A DNA stretch of 64,000 nt from Amycolatopsis alba DSM 44262 (GCF_000384215.1 NZ_KB913032.1:9199605-9263604), one strand, 5' to 3'; counted from the first letter of the stretch, positions 8,641-17,467 are shown. Numbers and translations: made by a program. Notes: a model not told the origin generated them from the sequence alone.

Positions 8641-8660
8641 ACCTTGGAACACACCAAGGT
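8641..8660. promoter_or_regulatory. Operator-like inverted repeat upstream of the microprotein gene
   Basis: Perfect 7-bp inverted repeat, ACCTTGG (8641-8647) and CCAAGGT (8654-8660), with a 6-base spacer. It lies 49-68 bases upstream of the 30-residue gene on the reverse strand, in A/T-richer DNA. Position and symmetry suit a dimeric repressor site. No regulator gene is adjacent. Confidence 0.4.
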
Positions 8661-8799
8661 AAAAAGAATTCCACGCCCTCAGGAAAGTGTTCGCGGCACC
8701 CGCGTTATCCGATGAACACGAAACTCAAGTTAGCGAGCACTCCGGCACCTGGACAAGCCGAACGAAGCCAATCCATTCCGACGGTCTACAAATACACCG

Positions 8800-10005
8800 T
8801 TATTGCAACAATGCAACACATTCGACGTGCTGAGTCATCGGGAAAGCGTCGAAAGCACGCAGATCGACCAAACCGTATCCGTGCCCGGCGAACAGCGCGA
8901 TGTCCCTGGCCAGCGCCGCCGGGTCGCACGCCACGTAGACGATCCGGTCCGGCGATCCATCCACAATGGACTCGACGACGGCCTTCCCGGCGCCCTTGCG
9001 GGGCGGGTCGAGGACGACGACGTCGACCGGTTTCGGGGCGTCTGCCAGCAGGTGCTCGACGCGGCCGGAGCGCCAGCGGACCTGCGGGAGGTCGGCCAGG
9101 TTCTCCTCGCCGTCCGACACGGCGCGGCGGCCGGATTCGACGGCCAGGACGCGGCCGCGCGGGCCGACCTGCGAAGCGAGCACGGACGCGAAGAGACCGA
9201 CACCGGCGTAGAGGTCCCACGCCACGCCGCCACGCGGCGCCTCGGCCCACTCCGCGACGACGGCGGCGAGCGTGTCCGCGGCGGCCGGGTGGACCTGCCA
9301 GAAGCCGTGGGCGTCCATGCGCCAGTCGCGGCCGGCGGCGTGCTGGACGGCGAGACCGCCCGCGAGCTGCCGCGACTTGGTCTTCCCGTGGACCGTCGAC
9401 AGATCGCGCAGGTGCACGTGGCCTTCGCCGTCCTTGGTGACCTCGATTTCGCTGCCGGGCCGCCAGTTCCGCGACACGACGTCGTCGAGCGCGCCGGGGA
9501 CGGTGATCGGGCAGTCGTCGACCGCGATCACGCGGTGACTGTGGTGCGCCCGGAAACCCGCGCGGCCGTCCTTGCCCGCGACGAGCCGGACGCGGCTGCG
9601 CCAGTCCAGCGGCCCGCCGTCGAGCGCCTCGACGACGACCTCGCGTTCGATTCCGGCCAGCCTCTTCAGCTGCTCCATGACCACCGCGGCCTTGAGTTCA
9701 CGCTGATATCCGGGGGCGGCGTGCTGCCAGTCGCAGCCGCCGCACTCCCCCGGCGCCGCGAGCGCGCACGGCGGTTCCACCCGTTCCGGGGACGCTTGCA
9801 GGACCTCGATCGCGTCGGCGCGGCAGAACGAGCCGCCCTTGTCCTCGGTGACCGAGGCCAGGACCCGCTCGCCGGGCAGCGCGTGCCGCACGAACACGAC
9901 CCGGCCCTCCGCCCGCGCGACGCAGTGCCCGCCGTGCGCCACCGCGCCGACCTCCAGCTCGATCGTCCGTCCGAGCCATGTGCCGGTCGACGCGTCCACA
10001 CTCAT
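8800..10005 (-). CDS. TRAM-domain class I RNA uracil-5-methyltransferase (TrmA/RlmD family)
   Basis: A 401-residue SAM-dependent RNA methyltransferase. An N-terminal TRAM domain (about residues 8-65) is followed by an iron-sulphur type Cys cluster (PPCALAAPGECGGCDWQ, about residue 78). The SAM motif is DLYAGVGLFA, then DPPRKGA, and the catalytic Cys lies in VACDPAALARD. It methylates C5 of uridine in rRNA or tRNA. The ATG overlaps the stop of the upstream permease (ATGA), so the two are co-translated. It is the counterpart of Rv2689c in the conserved mycobacterial block. Which RNA position is modified cannot be read from sequence. Confidence 0.9.
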   Translation of the reverse strand: MSVDASTGTWLGRTIELEVGAVAHGGHCVARAEGRVVFVRHALPGERVLASVTEDKGGSFCRADAIEVLQASPERVEPPCALAAPGECGGCDWQHAAPGYQRELKAAVVMEQLKRLAGIEREVVVEALDGGPLDWRSRVRLVAGKDGRAGFRAHHSHRVIAVDDCPITVPGALDDVVSRNWRPGSEIEVTKDGEGHVHLRDLSTVHGKTKSRQLAGGLAVQHAAGRDWRMDAHGFWQVHPAAADTLAAVVAEWAEAPRGGVAWDLYAGVGLFASVLASQVGPRGRVLAVESGRRAVSDGEENLADLPQVRWRSGRVEHLLADAPKPVDVVVLDPPRKGAGKAVVESIVDGSPDRIVYVACDPAALARDIALFAGHGYGLVDLRAFDAFPMTQHVECVALLQ

Positions 10006-12029
10006 TCTGCTTTGTCCTTCGCTTTCTCGGGTTGCTTGGCCACCGGGGAGAATCCGCGCCGCACGTCGCCTGCCGCCGGACGCGCCTTCCGGTCGCGTTT
10101 GATCGCCTTTTCCGACGATTCGAGCTGCCACGGCACGCTGGTCACCATGACACCGGGCTGGAACAGGAGCCGTCCCTTGAGCCGCAGCGCGCTCTGGTTG
10201 TGCAGGACCTGCTCCCACCAGTGCCCGACCACGTACTCGGGGATGAACACGGTCACCACGTTGCGCGGATTGTCGCCGCGGACACGTTTCACGTAGTCCA
10301 GCACGGGCTTGGTGATCTCGCGATACGGCGACTCGATCACCTTCAGCGGCACCTTGAAATTGTGGTCGTCCCAGTCCTGGACGAGTTTGCGCGTCTCCAT
10401 GTCGTCGACGTTCACGGTGACGGCTTCGAGGACGTCGGGCCGCACGGCCTTGGCGTAGGAAAGCGCCCGCAAGGTCGGCAGGTGCAGTTTCGAAATCAGC
10501 ACGATCGCGTGGTTGCGGGAAGGCAATACGGCGGGCTTCCGCTCCATCTCGCGCAATTCCTCGGCGACCCGGTCGTAATGCTTCCGGATCGCCGTCATCA
10601 GGATGTAGATCGCCACCATCGCCGCGATCGCGATCCAGGCGCCGAGCAGGAACTTCGTGATCAGCACGATGACCAGCACGGTGCCGGTCATGGTGAGGCC
10701 GACGGCGTTGACCGTCTGCGAACGCCGCATCCGGCGCCGCACAGTCGGGTCGGTTTCCCTGGCCAGCAAGCGATTCCAATGCCGGATCATGCCGGCCTGG
10801 CTGATCGTGAAGGAGACGAACACCCCCACGATGTAGAGCTGGATGAGCTTCGTGACCTCGGCGTCGAACGCGATGATCAGCACCAGGGCGAACGCGGCGA
10901 GGAACAGGATGCCGTTGGAGAACGCCAGCCTGTCGCCCCGCGTGTGCAGCTGACGCGGCAGGTAGCGATCCTGCGCGAGGATCGAACCGAGCACCGGGAA
11001 GCCGTTGAACGCGGTGTTCGCGGCCAGCAGCAGGATGATGCCGGTGACGAAGGAGATGTAGTAGAACGCCGGGGTGAAGTCGGCGAACACCGCCTGCGCG
11101 ATCTGCGCGACGATCGTCTTCTGCTCGTAGCCCGCCGGGGTGCCCGTGAGCTGGGTTTCCGGATGCTCGGCGAATTTGACGTCGGTGATGATCGCCAGCG
11201 TGATGATGCCGACCAGCATCGTCACCGCGAGCACGCCCATCATCAGCAGCGTGGTGGCCGCGTTCTTCGATTTCGGCTTCTGGAACGCGGGGACTCCGTT
11301 GCTGATCGCCTCGACCCCGGTCAGCGCCGCGGCACCGGAGGAAAAGGTCCGCAGGAGCAGGAAGAAGAACGCGAAACCGGTCAAAGAGGCTTCTTCGTGC
11401 AATTCGAAGGTGGAGCTTTCGGCACGCATGTCGGCGCCGGACGCCGCCTCGATCAGCCCCCAGATCACCATGCCGAGAATGCCGAGGATGAACCCGTAGA
11501 CCGGGATGGCGAAGGTTTTGCCCGATTCGCGCACTCCGCGCAGGTTCAGCGCGGTCAGCACGACCACGATGACGACCGCGACGATCACCTTGTGCTGCGA
11601 CACCCACGGGATGGCCGAACCGATGTTCGCCACGCCGGACGACGTCGAAACCGCCACGGTGAGCACGTAATCCACCAGCAGCGCACTGGCAACGGTGAGC
11701 CCGAATTTGCCGCCGAGGTTGGTGTTGGCGACTTCGTAGTCACCGCCGCCGCTGGGATAGGCGTGCACGTTCTGCCGGTACGACGCGACGACGACCAGCA
11801 TGACGAGCGCGACGGCGACGCCGATCCACGGCGCGAACGCGTACGCGGACAAGCCCGCGACGCTGAGGGTCAGAAAGATTTCCTCAGGCGCGTAGGCGAC
11901 GCTCGACAACGCGTCGGACGCGAAAATCGGCAGCGCGATGCGCTTCGGCAGCAGCGTATGCGAGAGGCGGTCACTCCGGAATGGACGTCCGAGGACGAGC
12001 CGCTTCAATACGGTCGGGAACTTCGACAC
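10002..12029 (-). CDS. KimA-like APC-superfamily permease, probable K+ importer
   Basis: A 675-residue membrane protein with about 12 transmembrane helices (about residues 30-490) and a cytosolic C-terminal domain of about 180 residues. N-terminal signature: LPIFASDALSSVAYAPEEI. This is the YdaO/KimA-type branch of APC permeases; Bacillus KimA is a high-affinity potassium importer controlled by c-di-AMP. It is divergent from ceoB and ceoC, whose products are Trk-type K+ regulatory subunits, which supports a potassium role. It is followed by the RNA methyltransferase with an ATGA overlap. It is the counterpart of Rv2690c. Potassium as substrate is inference; older annotation would say amino acid permease. 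Confidence 0.82.
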   Translation of the reverse strand: MSKFPTVLKRLVLGRPFRSDRLSHTLLPKRIALPIFASDALSSVAYAPEEIFLTLSVAGLSAYAFAPWIGVAVALVMLVVVASYRQNVHAYPSGGGDYEVANTNLGGKFGLTVASALLVDYVLTVAVSTSSGVANIGSAIPWVSQHKVIVAVVIVVVLTALNLRGVRESGKTFAIPVYGFILGILGMVIWGLIEAASGADMRAESSTFELHEEASLTGFAFFFLLLRTFSSGAAALTGVEAISNGVPAFQKPKSKNAATTLLMMGVLAVTMLVGIITLAIITDVKFAEHPETQLTGTPAGYEQKTIVAQIAQAVFADFTPAFYYISFVTGIILLLAANTAFNGFPVLGSILAQDRYLPRQLHTRGDRLAFSNGILFLAAFALVLIIAFDAEVTKLIQLYIVGVFVSFTISQAGMIRHWNRLLARETDPTVRRRMRRSQTVNAVGLTMTGTVLVIVLITKFLLGAWIAIAAMVAIYILMTAIRKHYDRVAEELREMERKPAVLPSRNHAIVLISKLHLPTLRALSYAKAVRPDVLEAVTVNVDDMETRKLVQDWDDHNFKVPLKVIESPYREITKPVLDYVKRVRGDNPRNVVTVFIPEYVVGHWWEQVLHNQSALRLKGRLLFQPGVMVTSVPWQLESSEKAIKRDRKARPAAGDVRRGFSPVAKQPEKAKDKAE

Positions 12030-12126
12030 CGCAGAAGACTAACGGGCGACCCCCACGGTAGGTTCGGCGCTGGTATGTCTGGGTACCTGCGGACGGGTGA
12101 ACGTCCGAAAACTAAGGAGGCAGGGC

Positions 12127-12792
12127 GTGCACGTGGTGATCATGGGATGCGGCCGGGTCGGCGCATCCCTGGCCGCGGCGCTGGAGCGGCTGGGGCACGA
12201 CGTCGCCGTCATCGACAAGAGCAGGCAGGCGTTCCGGCGGCTCGGCAGTGACTTCCACGGTCAGCAGGTGGTCGGCGTCGGATTCGACCGGCAGGTGCTG
12301 ATCGAGGCCGGGATCGAACGCGCGGGTGCCTTCGCGGCGGTGTCCAGCGGCGACAACTCCAACATCATCTCGGCGCGGGTGGCCAGGGAGAACTTCGGCA
12401 TCGACAAGGTCGTCGCCAGGATCTACGACCACAAGCGCGCGGCGGTCTACGAACGGCTCGGCATCCCGACCGTGGCGACCGTGCCGTGGACGACCGACCG
12501 GTTCCTGCGCACCCTGCTGCCCGACGGCGTCGCCTCGGAGTGGCGGGACCCCTCGGGCAGCGTGGCGCTCCTGCAGCTCCCGTTGCACGAGAGCTGGGTC
12601 GGGCACAGCGTGCGCGACCTGCAGGACACCACCGGCGCGCGGGTCGCGTTCATCATGCGGTTCGGCACCGCGGTCCTGCCCGACACCAAGGCCGTGATCC
12701 AGGCGGACGACGTCGTGTACGTCGCCGCGAAATCAGGCACTGTCAGCGACGTGACCAGCGTCGCCGCTCGCGAACCGGAAGAGGAGAACTGA
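12127..12792 (+). CDS. ceoB: TrkA-family potassium regulatory protein CeoB
   Basis: A 221-residue RCK protein: an N-terminal Rossmann NAD-binding domain (MHVVIMGCGRVGASLAAALE) and a C-terminal TrkA-C-like domain (about residues 140-210). It is a cytosolic gating or regulatory subunit for K+ transport. The GTG start is preceded by AAGGAGG with a 6-base gap, a near-ideal ribosome site, so longer readings can be dismissed. Its stop overlaps the start of ceoC (TGATG). It is divergent from the KimA-like permease with 97 bases between them. No TrkH/TrkG channel gene is visible nearby. Confidence 0.9.
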   Translation: MHVVIMGCGRVGASLAAALERLGHDVAVIDKSRQAFRRLGSDFHGQQVVGVGFDRQVLIEAGIERAGAFAAVSSGDNSNIISARVARENFGIDKVVARIYDHKRAAVYERLGIPTVATVPWTTDRFLRTLLPDGVASEWRDPSGSVALLQLPLHESWVGHSVRDLQDTTGARVAFIMRFGTAVLPDTKAVIQADDVVYVAAKSGTVSDVTSVAAREPEEEN

Positions 12793-13448
12793 TGCGGGTC
12801 GCGATTGCCGGGGCCGGCGCGGTGGGCCGGTCGATCGCCGCGGAGCTGATCGACGGGCGCCACCAGGTGATGCTCATCGAACGCGAGGCCGACCAGTTCG
12901 AGCCGCACACCGTGGAGCAGGCGGACTGGGTGCTCGGCGACGCGTGCGAGGTGTCGATCCTGGAGGAGTCCGGGATCGAGCAGTGCGACGTCGTGATCGC
13001 CGCGACCGGCGACGACAAGGCGAACCTGGTGGTGTCGCTGCTGGCGAAGACCGAGTTCGCGGTGCGCCGGGTGGTGGCGCGGGTGAACAACCCGGCCAAC
13101 GAGTGGCTGTTCAACGACGCCTGGGGCGTCGACGTCGCCGTGTCGACCCCGCGGATGCTCGCGGCGATGGTCGAGGAGGCGGTGAGCGTCGGCGATCTGG
13201 TGCGGCTGATGACGTTCCGGCAGAGCCAGGCCAACCTCGTCGAACTCACCCTCCCGGAGGAGACCCCGCTGGCGGGCAAGGCCGTCAGCGAGATCAACCT
13301 GCCGAGGGACGCGGCGCTGGTGACGATCCTGCGCGGTGACCGGGTGATCGTGCCGCAGCCCGAGGACCCGCTGGAGCCGGGTGACGAGCTGCTGTTCGTG
13401 GCGACGTCGGACGTGGAGCCGGAGATCCGGACCGCGCTGGGATATTAG
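12792..13448 (+). CDS. ceoC: TrkA-family potassium regulatory protein CeoC
   Basis: A 218-residue RCK protein paralogous to the upstream gene: Rossmann motif IAGAGAVGRSIAAEL at the N-terminus, and a C-terminal TrkA-C domain with LTLPEETPLAGKAVSEI and EDPLEPGDELLFVA. It starts within the ceoB stop (TGATG), so one-to-one co-translation is likely. The pair probably forms a hetero-oligomeric RCK ring that senses NAD(H) or cyclic nucleotides and gates a K+ transporter. The neighbouring KimA-like permease is the nearest candidate partner. Confidence 0.9.
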   Translation: MRVAIAGAGAVGRSIAAELIDGRHQVMLIEREADQFEPHTVEQADWVLGDACEVSILEESGIEQCDVVIAATGDDKANLVVSLLAKTEFAVRRVVARVNNPANEWLFNDAWGVDVAVSTPRMLAAMVEEAVSVGDLVRLMTFRQSQANLVELTLPEETPLAGKAVSEINLPRDAALVTILRGDRVIVPQPEDPLEPGDELLFVATSDVEPEIRTALGY

Positions 13449-13457
13449 AAGCGGGGG

Positions 13458-14201
13458 TTACTGGTTCTCCGTGACGGGCGCCTGCGCGTACTTCGCGCGC
13501 AGGCGTGCCTCGGCCTCTTCGTCGGTCTCCTCGGCGGGCGCCTCTTCCGCGAGGGCCTTGAGGTGCTTGTCCGATCGGCGCACCGCCCAGACGACGGTGA
13601 GCAGGCCGAGCGCGTACAGCGGGTAGCCCATCGCGATCTTCGCGAAGGCCAGCCAGCCGGTGGAGTCCTCGTCGTAGAGCCAGCGCTGCACGATGAACCG
13701 GGCGCCGAAGATCAGCGCCATGGCGCCGGTCGCGATCGAATAGGCGACCAGCGACTTCTTGTCCTTGCGCCAGGCCTGGCCGCTGCCGTTGAGCGCGTTC
13801 CACACCACACCGGCGAGCGGCCAGCGCACGACGATCGACAGCACGAAGACGCCGAAGTAGACCAGGCTCGTCCAGATGCCGAACAGGAAGAAGCCCTTGG
13901 CCGAGCCTGTCCGGTAGGCGATGAACGCCGCGATCGCCACGCCGAAGAATCCGGAGATGGCGGGCTGCAGCGGCTCCTTGCGCACGACCCGCAGCACGGT
14001 GATCGCCACCGCGCTGCCGACCGCGGCCCAGATGCCGACCGTCAGTCCGAAGATGGCGTTCGCGATCACGAACACGATGACCGGCAGCGAGGAGTAGAAA
14101 AGTCCCGACAGCCCGCCCATCTGTTCCAGCAGGGTGGGCTGCGGCTTGTCCTCGTCCGGTTCCCCGGTCTTCTTCTGTTCGCCGCCGGCGGGTTCAGTCA
14201 C
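13458..14201 (-). CDS. DUF3159 family membrane protein
   Basis: A 247-residue integral membrane protein with a charged N-terminal tail, about six hydrophobic segments between residues 35 and 205, and an acidic Glu/Ala-rich C-terminal tail (LAEEAPAEETDEEAEARL). It matches the actinobacterial DUF3159 family (Rv2693c position). It converges on ceoC with nine bases between stops and lies nine bases after the OB-fold gene, so it is likely co-transcribed with that gene. Function unknown. Confidence 0.82.
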   Translation of the reverse strand: MTEPAGGEQKKTGEPDEDKPQPTLLEQMGGLSGLFYSSLPVIVFVIANAIFGLTVGIWAAVGSAVAITVLRVVRKEPLQPAISGFFGVAIAAFIAYRTGSAKGFFLFGIWTSLVYFGVFVLSIVVRWPLAGVVWNALNGSGQAWRKDKKSLVAYSIATGAMALIFGARFIVQRWLYDEDSTGWLAFAKIAMGYPLYALGLLTVVWAVRRSDKHLKALAEEAPAEETDEEAEARLRAKYAQAPVTENQ

Positions 14202-14210
14202 GATGCGGGA

Positions 14211-14591
14211 TCAACTCACAGGGCTCTGAAGTTCGTAATAGGGGTTGTAAAGCACCTTCTGACCATCACGTTCGGCCATCCGGCCGCGCACCTTGATGGT
14301 TCGTCCGGGTTCGATTCCGGGGATCCGGCGGCGTCCGAGCCAGATTAGCGTCACACCCTGGGTGCCGTCGAACAGCTCGGCCTGCAGTGTCGCCGCTTCG
14401 TTGGTCGGGCAGAGCTCCACGCTGCGGAGTCTGCCGAGCACCGTCACCTCTTCGCCCGACCGGCAGTCGCAGGCGCGCTGCGCGCCGCCCGCCTCGGACT
14501 TTTCGGACAGGTCGTCGGCGTCGAGATCCTCGACGTCGCTGGTCAGCTTGCGAACCAACCGGCTGAAGTAGCCGCCGTCTTTGGCGGGCAT
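14211..14591 (-). CDS. OB-fold nucleic acid-binding protein
   Basis: A 126-residue protein whose residues 45-120 read as an OB fold (EEVTVLGRLRSVELCP, LQAELFDGTQGVTLIWLGRR, KVRGRMAERDGQKVLYNP). It corresponds to Rv2694c. The N-terminal 40 residues are acidic and probably flexible. The start is the ATG of MPAKDGGYFSRLVRKL; the frame is open further upstream but without codon support. It is probably in an operon with the DUF3159 gene. It resembles the RecG-type wedge OB domain; the target nucleic acid is unknown. Confidence 0.8.
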   Translation of the reverse strand: MPAKDGGYFSRLVRKLTSDVEDLDADDLSEKSEAGGAQRACDCRSGEEVTVLGRLRSVELCPTNEAATLQAELFDGTQGVTLIWLGRRRIPGIEPGRTIKVRGRMAERDGQKVLYNPYYELQSPVS

Positions 14592-14693
14592 AACGGTGCT
14601 CCTGTGCTCCGGGGCCCCCGACTGAACGGCCCGTGCGTGATCCAGCGTAACTGTGTCCGGACCAGGACAACCTGTTTGGGAGAAGATCGCAAC

Positions 14694-15401
14694 GTGACCT
14701 CCGCTATTCCGCCTACGACGGCAGTAGTACTCCCCGGCACCGGGTCCGACGAAGTGTTCGTGCGCAGCGTGTTCTCCGGCCCGCTGCGGGCACTCGGCAT
14801 CCGGTTGCTCGCCCCGCCGCCGCCTCCGGGAGACCGGCTCGCGGACGGCTTCCTCGAAGAGCTGGACAGGCTGTCCGGCGAGCACGGTCCGCTGCTCGTC
14901 GGCGGCATCTCGTTCGGCGCGCACCTCTCGGCGGAGTGGGCGTCACGCAATCCCGGCCGCTGCACGGGCCTGCTGGCCGCGCTCCCGGCCTGGAACGGCC
15001 CGGCCGGGCGAGCACCCGCGTCGCTCGCCGCGCGGCTGTCAGCGGATCTGGTGGCCGAAAACGGGGTCGACGGGGCGCTGGCGAAATCGTCGGACGGCGT
15101 CCCCGAGTGGCTTTCGGCCGAACTCGGCCGGGCGTGGCGACGGCACGGCGACGGACTGGCGGCGAGTCTGCGCACGGCCGCGTCCCGTCCCGCCCCGGCG
15201 CTGGAGGACCTCGCGGGGCTCGACGTGCCCGCGGGGATCGGCGCGTGTGCGGACGATCCGATCCACCCGGCGGAGGTCGCCCGCGCGTGGGCGGCCGCCC
15301 TGCCCCGCGCCGAGGTCGGCGAGTCGACGCTCACCGCCCTCGGCGCGGACCGGGAATCCCTGGGCCGGGCGACCGTGCTGGCCTGGCTGCGGGCTCTTTA
15401 G
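14694..15401 (+). CDS. Alpha/beta hydrolase-like protein (Rv2695 type)
   Basis: A 235-residue protein with an alpha/beta-hydrolase nucleophile elbow GGISFGAHLS (Ser at about residue 67). An acidic motif ACADDPIHP follows at about 185. I could not place a convincing catalytic His in the C-terminal part, where ALGADRESLG occupies the usual region. The GTG start has GGAG upstream and agrees with the family N-terminus. The stop overlaps that of the convergent DUF3710 gene by four bases. Substrate unknown. Confidence 0.75.
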   Translation: MTSAIPPTTAVVLPGTGSDEVFVRSVFSGPLRALGIRLLAPPPPPGDRLADGFLEELDRLSGEHGPLLVGGISFGAHLSAEWASRNPGRCTGLLAALPAWNGPAGRAPASLAARLSADLVAENGVDGALAKSSDGVPEWLSAELGRAWRRHGDGLAASLRTAASRPAPALEDLAGLDVPAGIGACADDPIHPAEVARAWAAALPRAEVGESTLTALGADRESLGRATVLAWLRAL

Positions 15402-16051
15402 CCCTGCTGCTCCGCGATGTGCTGCGCGACGGCGTCGGGCAGCGTGATCGTCAGCGGGGTGCGGACCGGCATCGGCGCGTCACCGCGGTCGACGATGGTG
15501 TGCCGCACGATCTCGCGCAGCACCGCGGGCGCCTGCGACGCCTGCGACTGCGGCCCGGCGATGACGCCGCGGAGCATCCAGCGCGGGCCGTCGACCCCGA
15601 CGAACCGCAACGCGACGTCGCCGACGATCGCGGACAGCTCCAGTCCCCACTCCCCCATGCCGACCGAGACCTTGGCGCCGTCGGCCCGCAGCTGCTCGGT
15701 GAGCTCGGTGCTGACGTCCTTCCACAGGCCGCCGGACCGGGGCGCCGCGTAGCCGCTGACGGTGATCTGGCCCTGTTCCGTGACGACGTGCACCGCGCGG
15801 ACGCCGCCACTGTCGGGGTCCATCTCTACCTGGACCTGGGAACCGTCGGGCACCGGCACCTTCACCGAACCGAGGTCGATCCGCGGGATGCCGTCCTCGG
15901 GCGCGTCGGCGAGGTCGAACGGGCCGTCCGCGGTCTCCGACAGCTGCGGCTCGATCTCCTCGGCGCCGTCGTCCCCGGTGCGCTCCTCGACCTCGGGCGC
16001 GGCGTGCCGTCCGCTCGGCTTGGCCTCGCGCTTGCGTCCGAAAATCCCCAC
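15398..16051 (-). CDS. DUF3710 family protein
   Basis: A 217-residue protein of the actinobacterial DUF3710 family. A basic N-terminus (MGIFGRKREAKPSGRH) is followed by an acidic linker and a globular domain (about residues 55-210) with PDSGGVRAVHVV and PRWMLRGVIAG. It has no signal peptide or membrane helix. The GTG start shares one base with the dut stop (TAGTG), so it is translated from the dut message. Function unknown; the conserved link to dut suggests nucleotide or DNA metabolism, which is only contextual. Confidence 0.83.
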   Translation of the reverse strand: MGIFGRKREAKPSGRHAAPEVEERTGDDGAEEIEPQLSETADGPFDLADAPEDGIPRIDLGSVKVPVPDGSQVQVEMDPDSGGVRAVHVVTEQGQITVSGYAAPRSGGLWKDVSTELTEQLRADGAKVSVGMGEWGLELSAIVGDVALRFVGVDGPRWMLRGVIAGPQSQASQAPAVLREIVRHTIVDRGDAPMPVRTPLTITLPDAVAQHIAEQQG

Positions 16052-16533
16052 TAGTTCTCCGTTCCTTCCCTGGCTCCGGCTCCCAGTGTGGCGTGTCCGC
16101 CCGTGGAGCCATACCCTCCCTCGCCGCGCTCGGACGACTCGAGTTCGGCGACCTCGACGAACTCGGCCTGTTCGACCCGTTGCACGACCAGCTGCGCGAT
16201 CCGGTCGCCGCGGGTGAGCACGACCTTCTCGGAGAGATCATGGTTGATCAGGCAGACGCGGATCTCACCGCGGTACCCGGAATCGATCGTGCCAGGGGTG
16301 TTGACGACCGAGAGGCCGACACGGGCCGCGAGACCCGAGCGCGGATGGACGAAGCCCGCGTAGCCGGGCGGCAGCGCGATCGCGACGCCTGTCCCGACCA
16401 CGCCGCGTTCGCCGGGCGCGAGGACGAGATCCGAAGTGGTGACGAGGTCTGCGCCCGCGTCGCCGGGGCGCGCGTAGGCGGGGAGGGGGACCGATGGATC
16501 GATCCGGGAAAGCAGTACCTGAACGGTGGACAC
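16051..16533 (-). CDS. dut: Deoxyuridine 5'-triphosphate nucleotidohydrolase (dUTPase)
   Basis: A 160-residue trimeric-type dUTPase converting dUTP to dUMP and pyrophosphate, which keeps uracil out of DNA and supplies dTMP synthesis. All five motifs are visible: [16 protein letters not shown], the substrate motif with catalytic Asp ([14 protein letters not shown]), GDRIAQLVV, and the C-terminal Arg/Phe-type tail [12 protein letters not shown]. The GTG start ([12 protein letters not shown]) is preferred because upstream in-frame residues overlap the divergent gene's promoter. DUF3710 follows with a one-base overlap. Confidence 0.95.
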   Translation of the reverse strand: MSTVQVLLSRIDPSVPLPAYARPGDAGADLVTTSDLVLAPGERGVVGTGVAIALPPGYAGFVHPRSGLAARVGLSVVNTPGTIDSGYRGEIRVCLINHDLSEKVVLTRGDRIAQLVVQRVEQAEFVEVAELESSERGEGGYGSTGGHATLGAGAREGTEN

Positions 16534-16557
16534 GGGCGGCGAGACTACCCTGAACAC

Positions 16558-17052
16558 GTGGGTGAAAGCGTGAACACGGCCGAAGGCGCCGCCGTCAAGC
16601 ATTCAGAGCGGCTCTACGTCCCGTGGTGGGGCTGGCCGCTGCCGCTGCTGGGCGGTGGGCTGCTGTCGGCGGAGATCGACATGGGCTATCCGGGTCTCCG
16701 CGGCTGGCTGCCGTACGTGGTGCTGATCCCCGCGGTGATCGCGCTGATGGTCTCCCTCGGCCGGTCCCGTGTCCGGGTGACCGGTGGCGCCGAGCCGGAG
16801 CTGTGGCTGCGCGACGCGCATCTGCCGGTGAAGTTCGTCGGCGACGTCGAGGTCATCGACAAGGAAGCGAAGCGCAAGGCGCTCGGCCGCGACGCCGATC
16901 CGGCCGCCTTCGTGCTGCACCGGGGCTGGGTCGGCCCGGTGGTGCGGGTCTGGCTCACCGACCCGGAGGACCCGACGCCGTACTGGCTGTTCAGCACCCG
17001 GCATCCGGAGAAGGTGGCGGCGCTGCTCCGTCAGCCCGCCTCCAAGCCCTAG
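16558..17052 (+). CDS. DUF3093 family membrane protein
   Basis: A 164-residue protein with two hydrophobic segments near the N-terminus (about residues 22-40 and 50-65) and a C-terminal soluble domain, matching DUF3093 (Rv2698 position). It is divergent from dut with only 24 bases between start codons, so the two transcripts are probably leaderless or have very short leaders. A second in-frame GTG at 16570 is an equally possible start. Function unknown. Confidence 0.8.
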   Translation: MGESVNTAEGAAVKHSERLYVPWWGWPLPLLGGGLLSAEIDMGYPGLRGWLPYVVLIPAVIALMVSLGRSRVRVTGGAEPELWLRDAHLPVKFVGDVEVIDKEAKRKALGRDADPAAFVLHRGWVGPVVRVWLTDPEDPTPYWLFSTRHPEKVAALLRQPASKP

Positions 17053-17074
17053 ACGACAAGCCCTGGACGACGGA

Positions 17075-17105
17075 AAGGGGGCCGGCCACTGTGGCCGGCC
17101 CCCTT
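17075..17105. terminator. Bidirectional terminator between DUF3093 and DUF4193 genes
   Basis: Near-perfect palindrome: AAGGGGGCCGGCCAC (17075-17089) and its complement (17091-17105) around a single central base, followed by ATT. It lies between convergent genes, 23 bases after the DUF3093 stop and 54 bases beyond the DUF4193 stop, and can serve both. Confidence 0.8.
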
Positions 17106-17158
17106 ATTCCTGTTCAGTCCCCGAAACCCCTGTCGCGCCGTCCCCTGTGCCCGTAGGC

Positions 17159-17467
17159 TCAGGCGCAGTCGCGGCAGATGAGCCGTCCGCCACTCTCCTC
17201 GGCCAGCCTGCTGCGGTGATGCACCAGGAAGCAGACGGAGCAGGTGAACTCGTCGGCCTGCTTGGGCACGACCTTCACGGTCAGGTCCTCACCGGAAAGT
17301 CCGGAGAGGTCCGCGCCCGGCAGTTCGAAGTTTTCGGCGGTCGCGTCCTCGTCGACGTCCACGACGCCGGACTGGTTTTCGTTGCGCCGTGCCTTCAGCT
17401 CTTCCAACGAGTCTTCGGCCAGCTCGTCGGCTTCGCTGCGGCGCGGAGCGTCGTAGTCGGTCGCCAT
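17159..17467 (-). CDS. DUF4193 family small zinc-ribbon-like protein
   Basis: A 102-residue acidic protein of the actinobacterial DUF4193 family (Rv2699c). The C-terminus carries two Cys pairs, FTCSVCFLVHHRSRL and RLICRDCA, arranged as a zinc ribbon. The N-terminal half is rich in Asp and Glu and probably disordered. A ribosome site (GAGGGA) lies just before the ATG. It is widely conserved in Actinobacteria, but I know of no assigned role. Confidence 0.87.
   Translation of the reverse strand: MATDYDAPRRSEADELAEDSLEELKARRNENQSGVVDVDEDATAENFELPGADLSGLSGEDLTVKVVPKQADEFTCSVCFLVHHRSRLAEESGGRLICRDCA

Noticed and set aside
8596-8657. Longer N-terminus for the 121-residue protein
   Set aside because: The extension overlaps the microprotein frame and lacks a ribosome site, whereas GTG 8495 has a good one.
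12030-12126. c-di-AMP (ydaO-type) riboswitch ahead of the KimA-like gene
   Set aside because: The divergent gap is only 97 bases, too short for that aptamer plus a promoter, and no matching stems were seen.
14300-14325. tRNA T-arm-like GGTTCGATTCC
   Set aside because: It lies inside the OB-fold gene and no acceptor or anticodon stems can be built around it.
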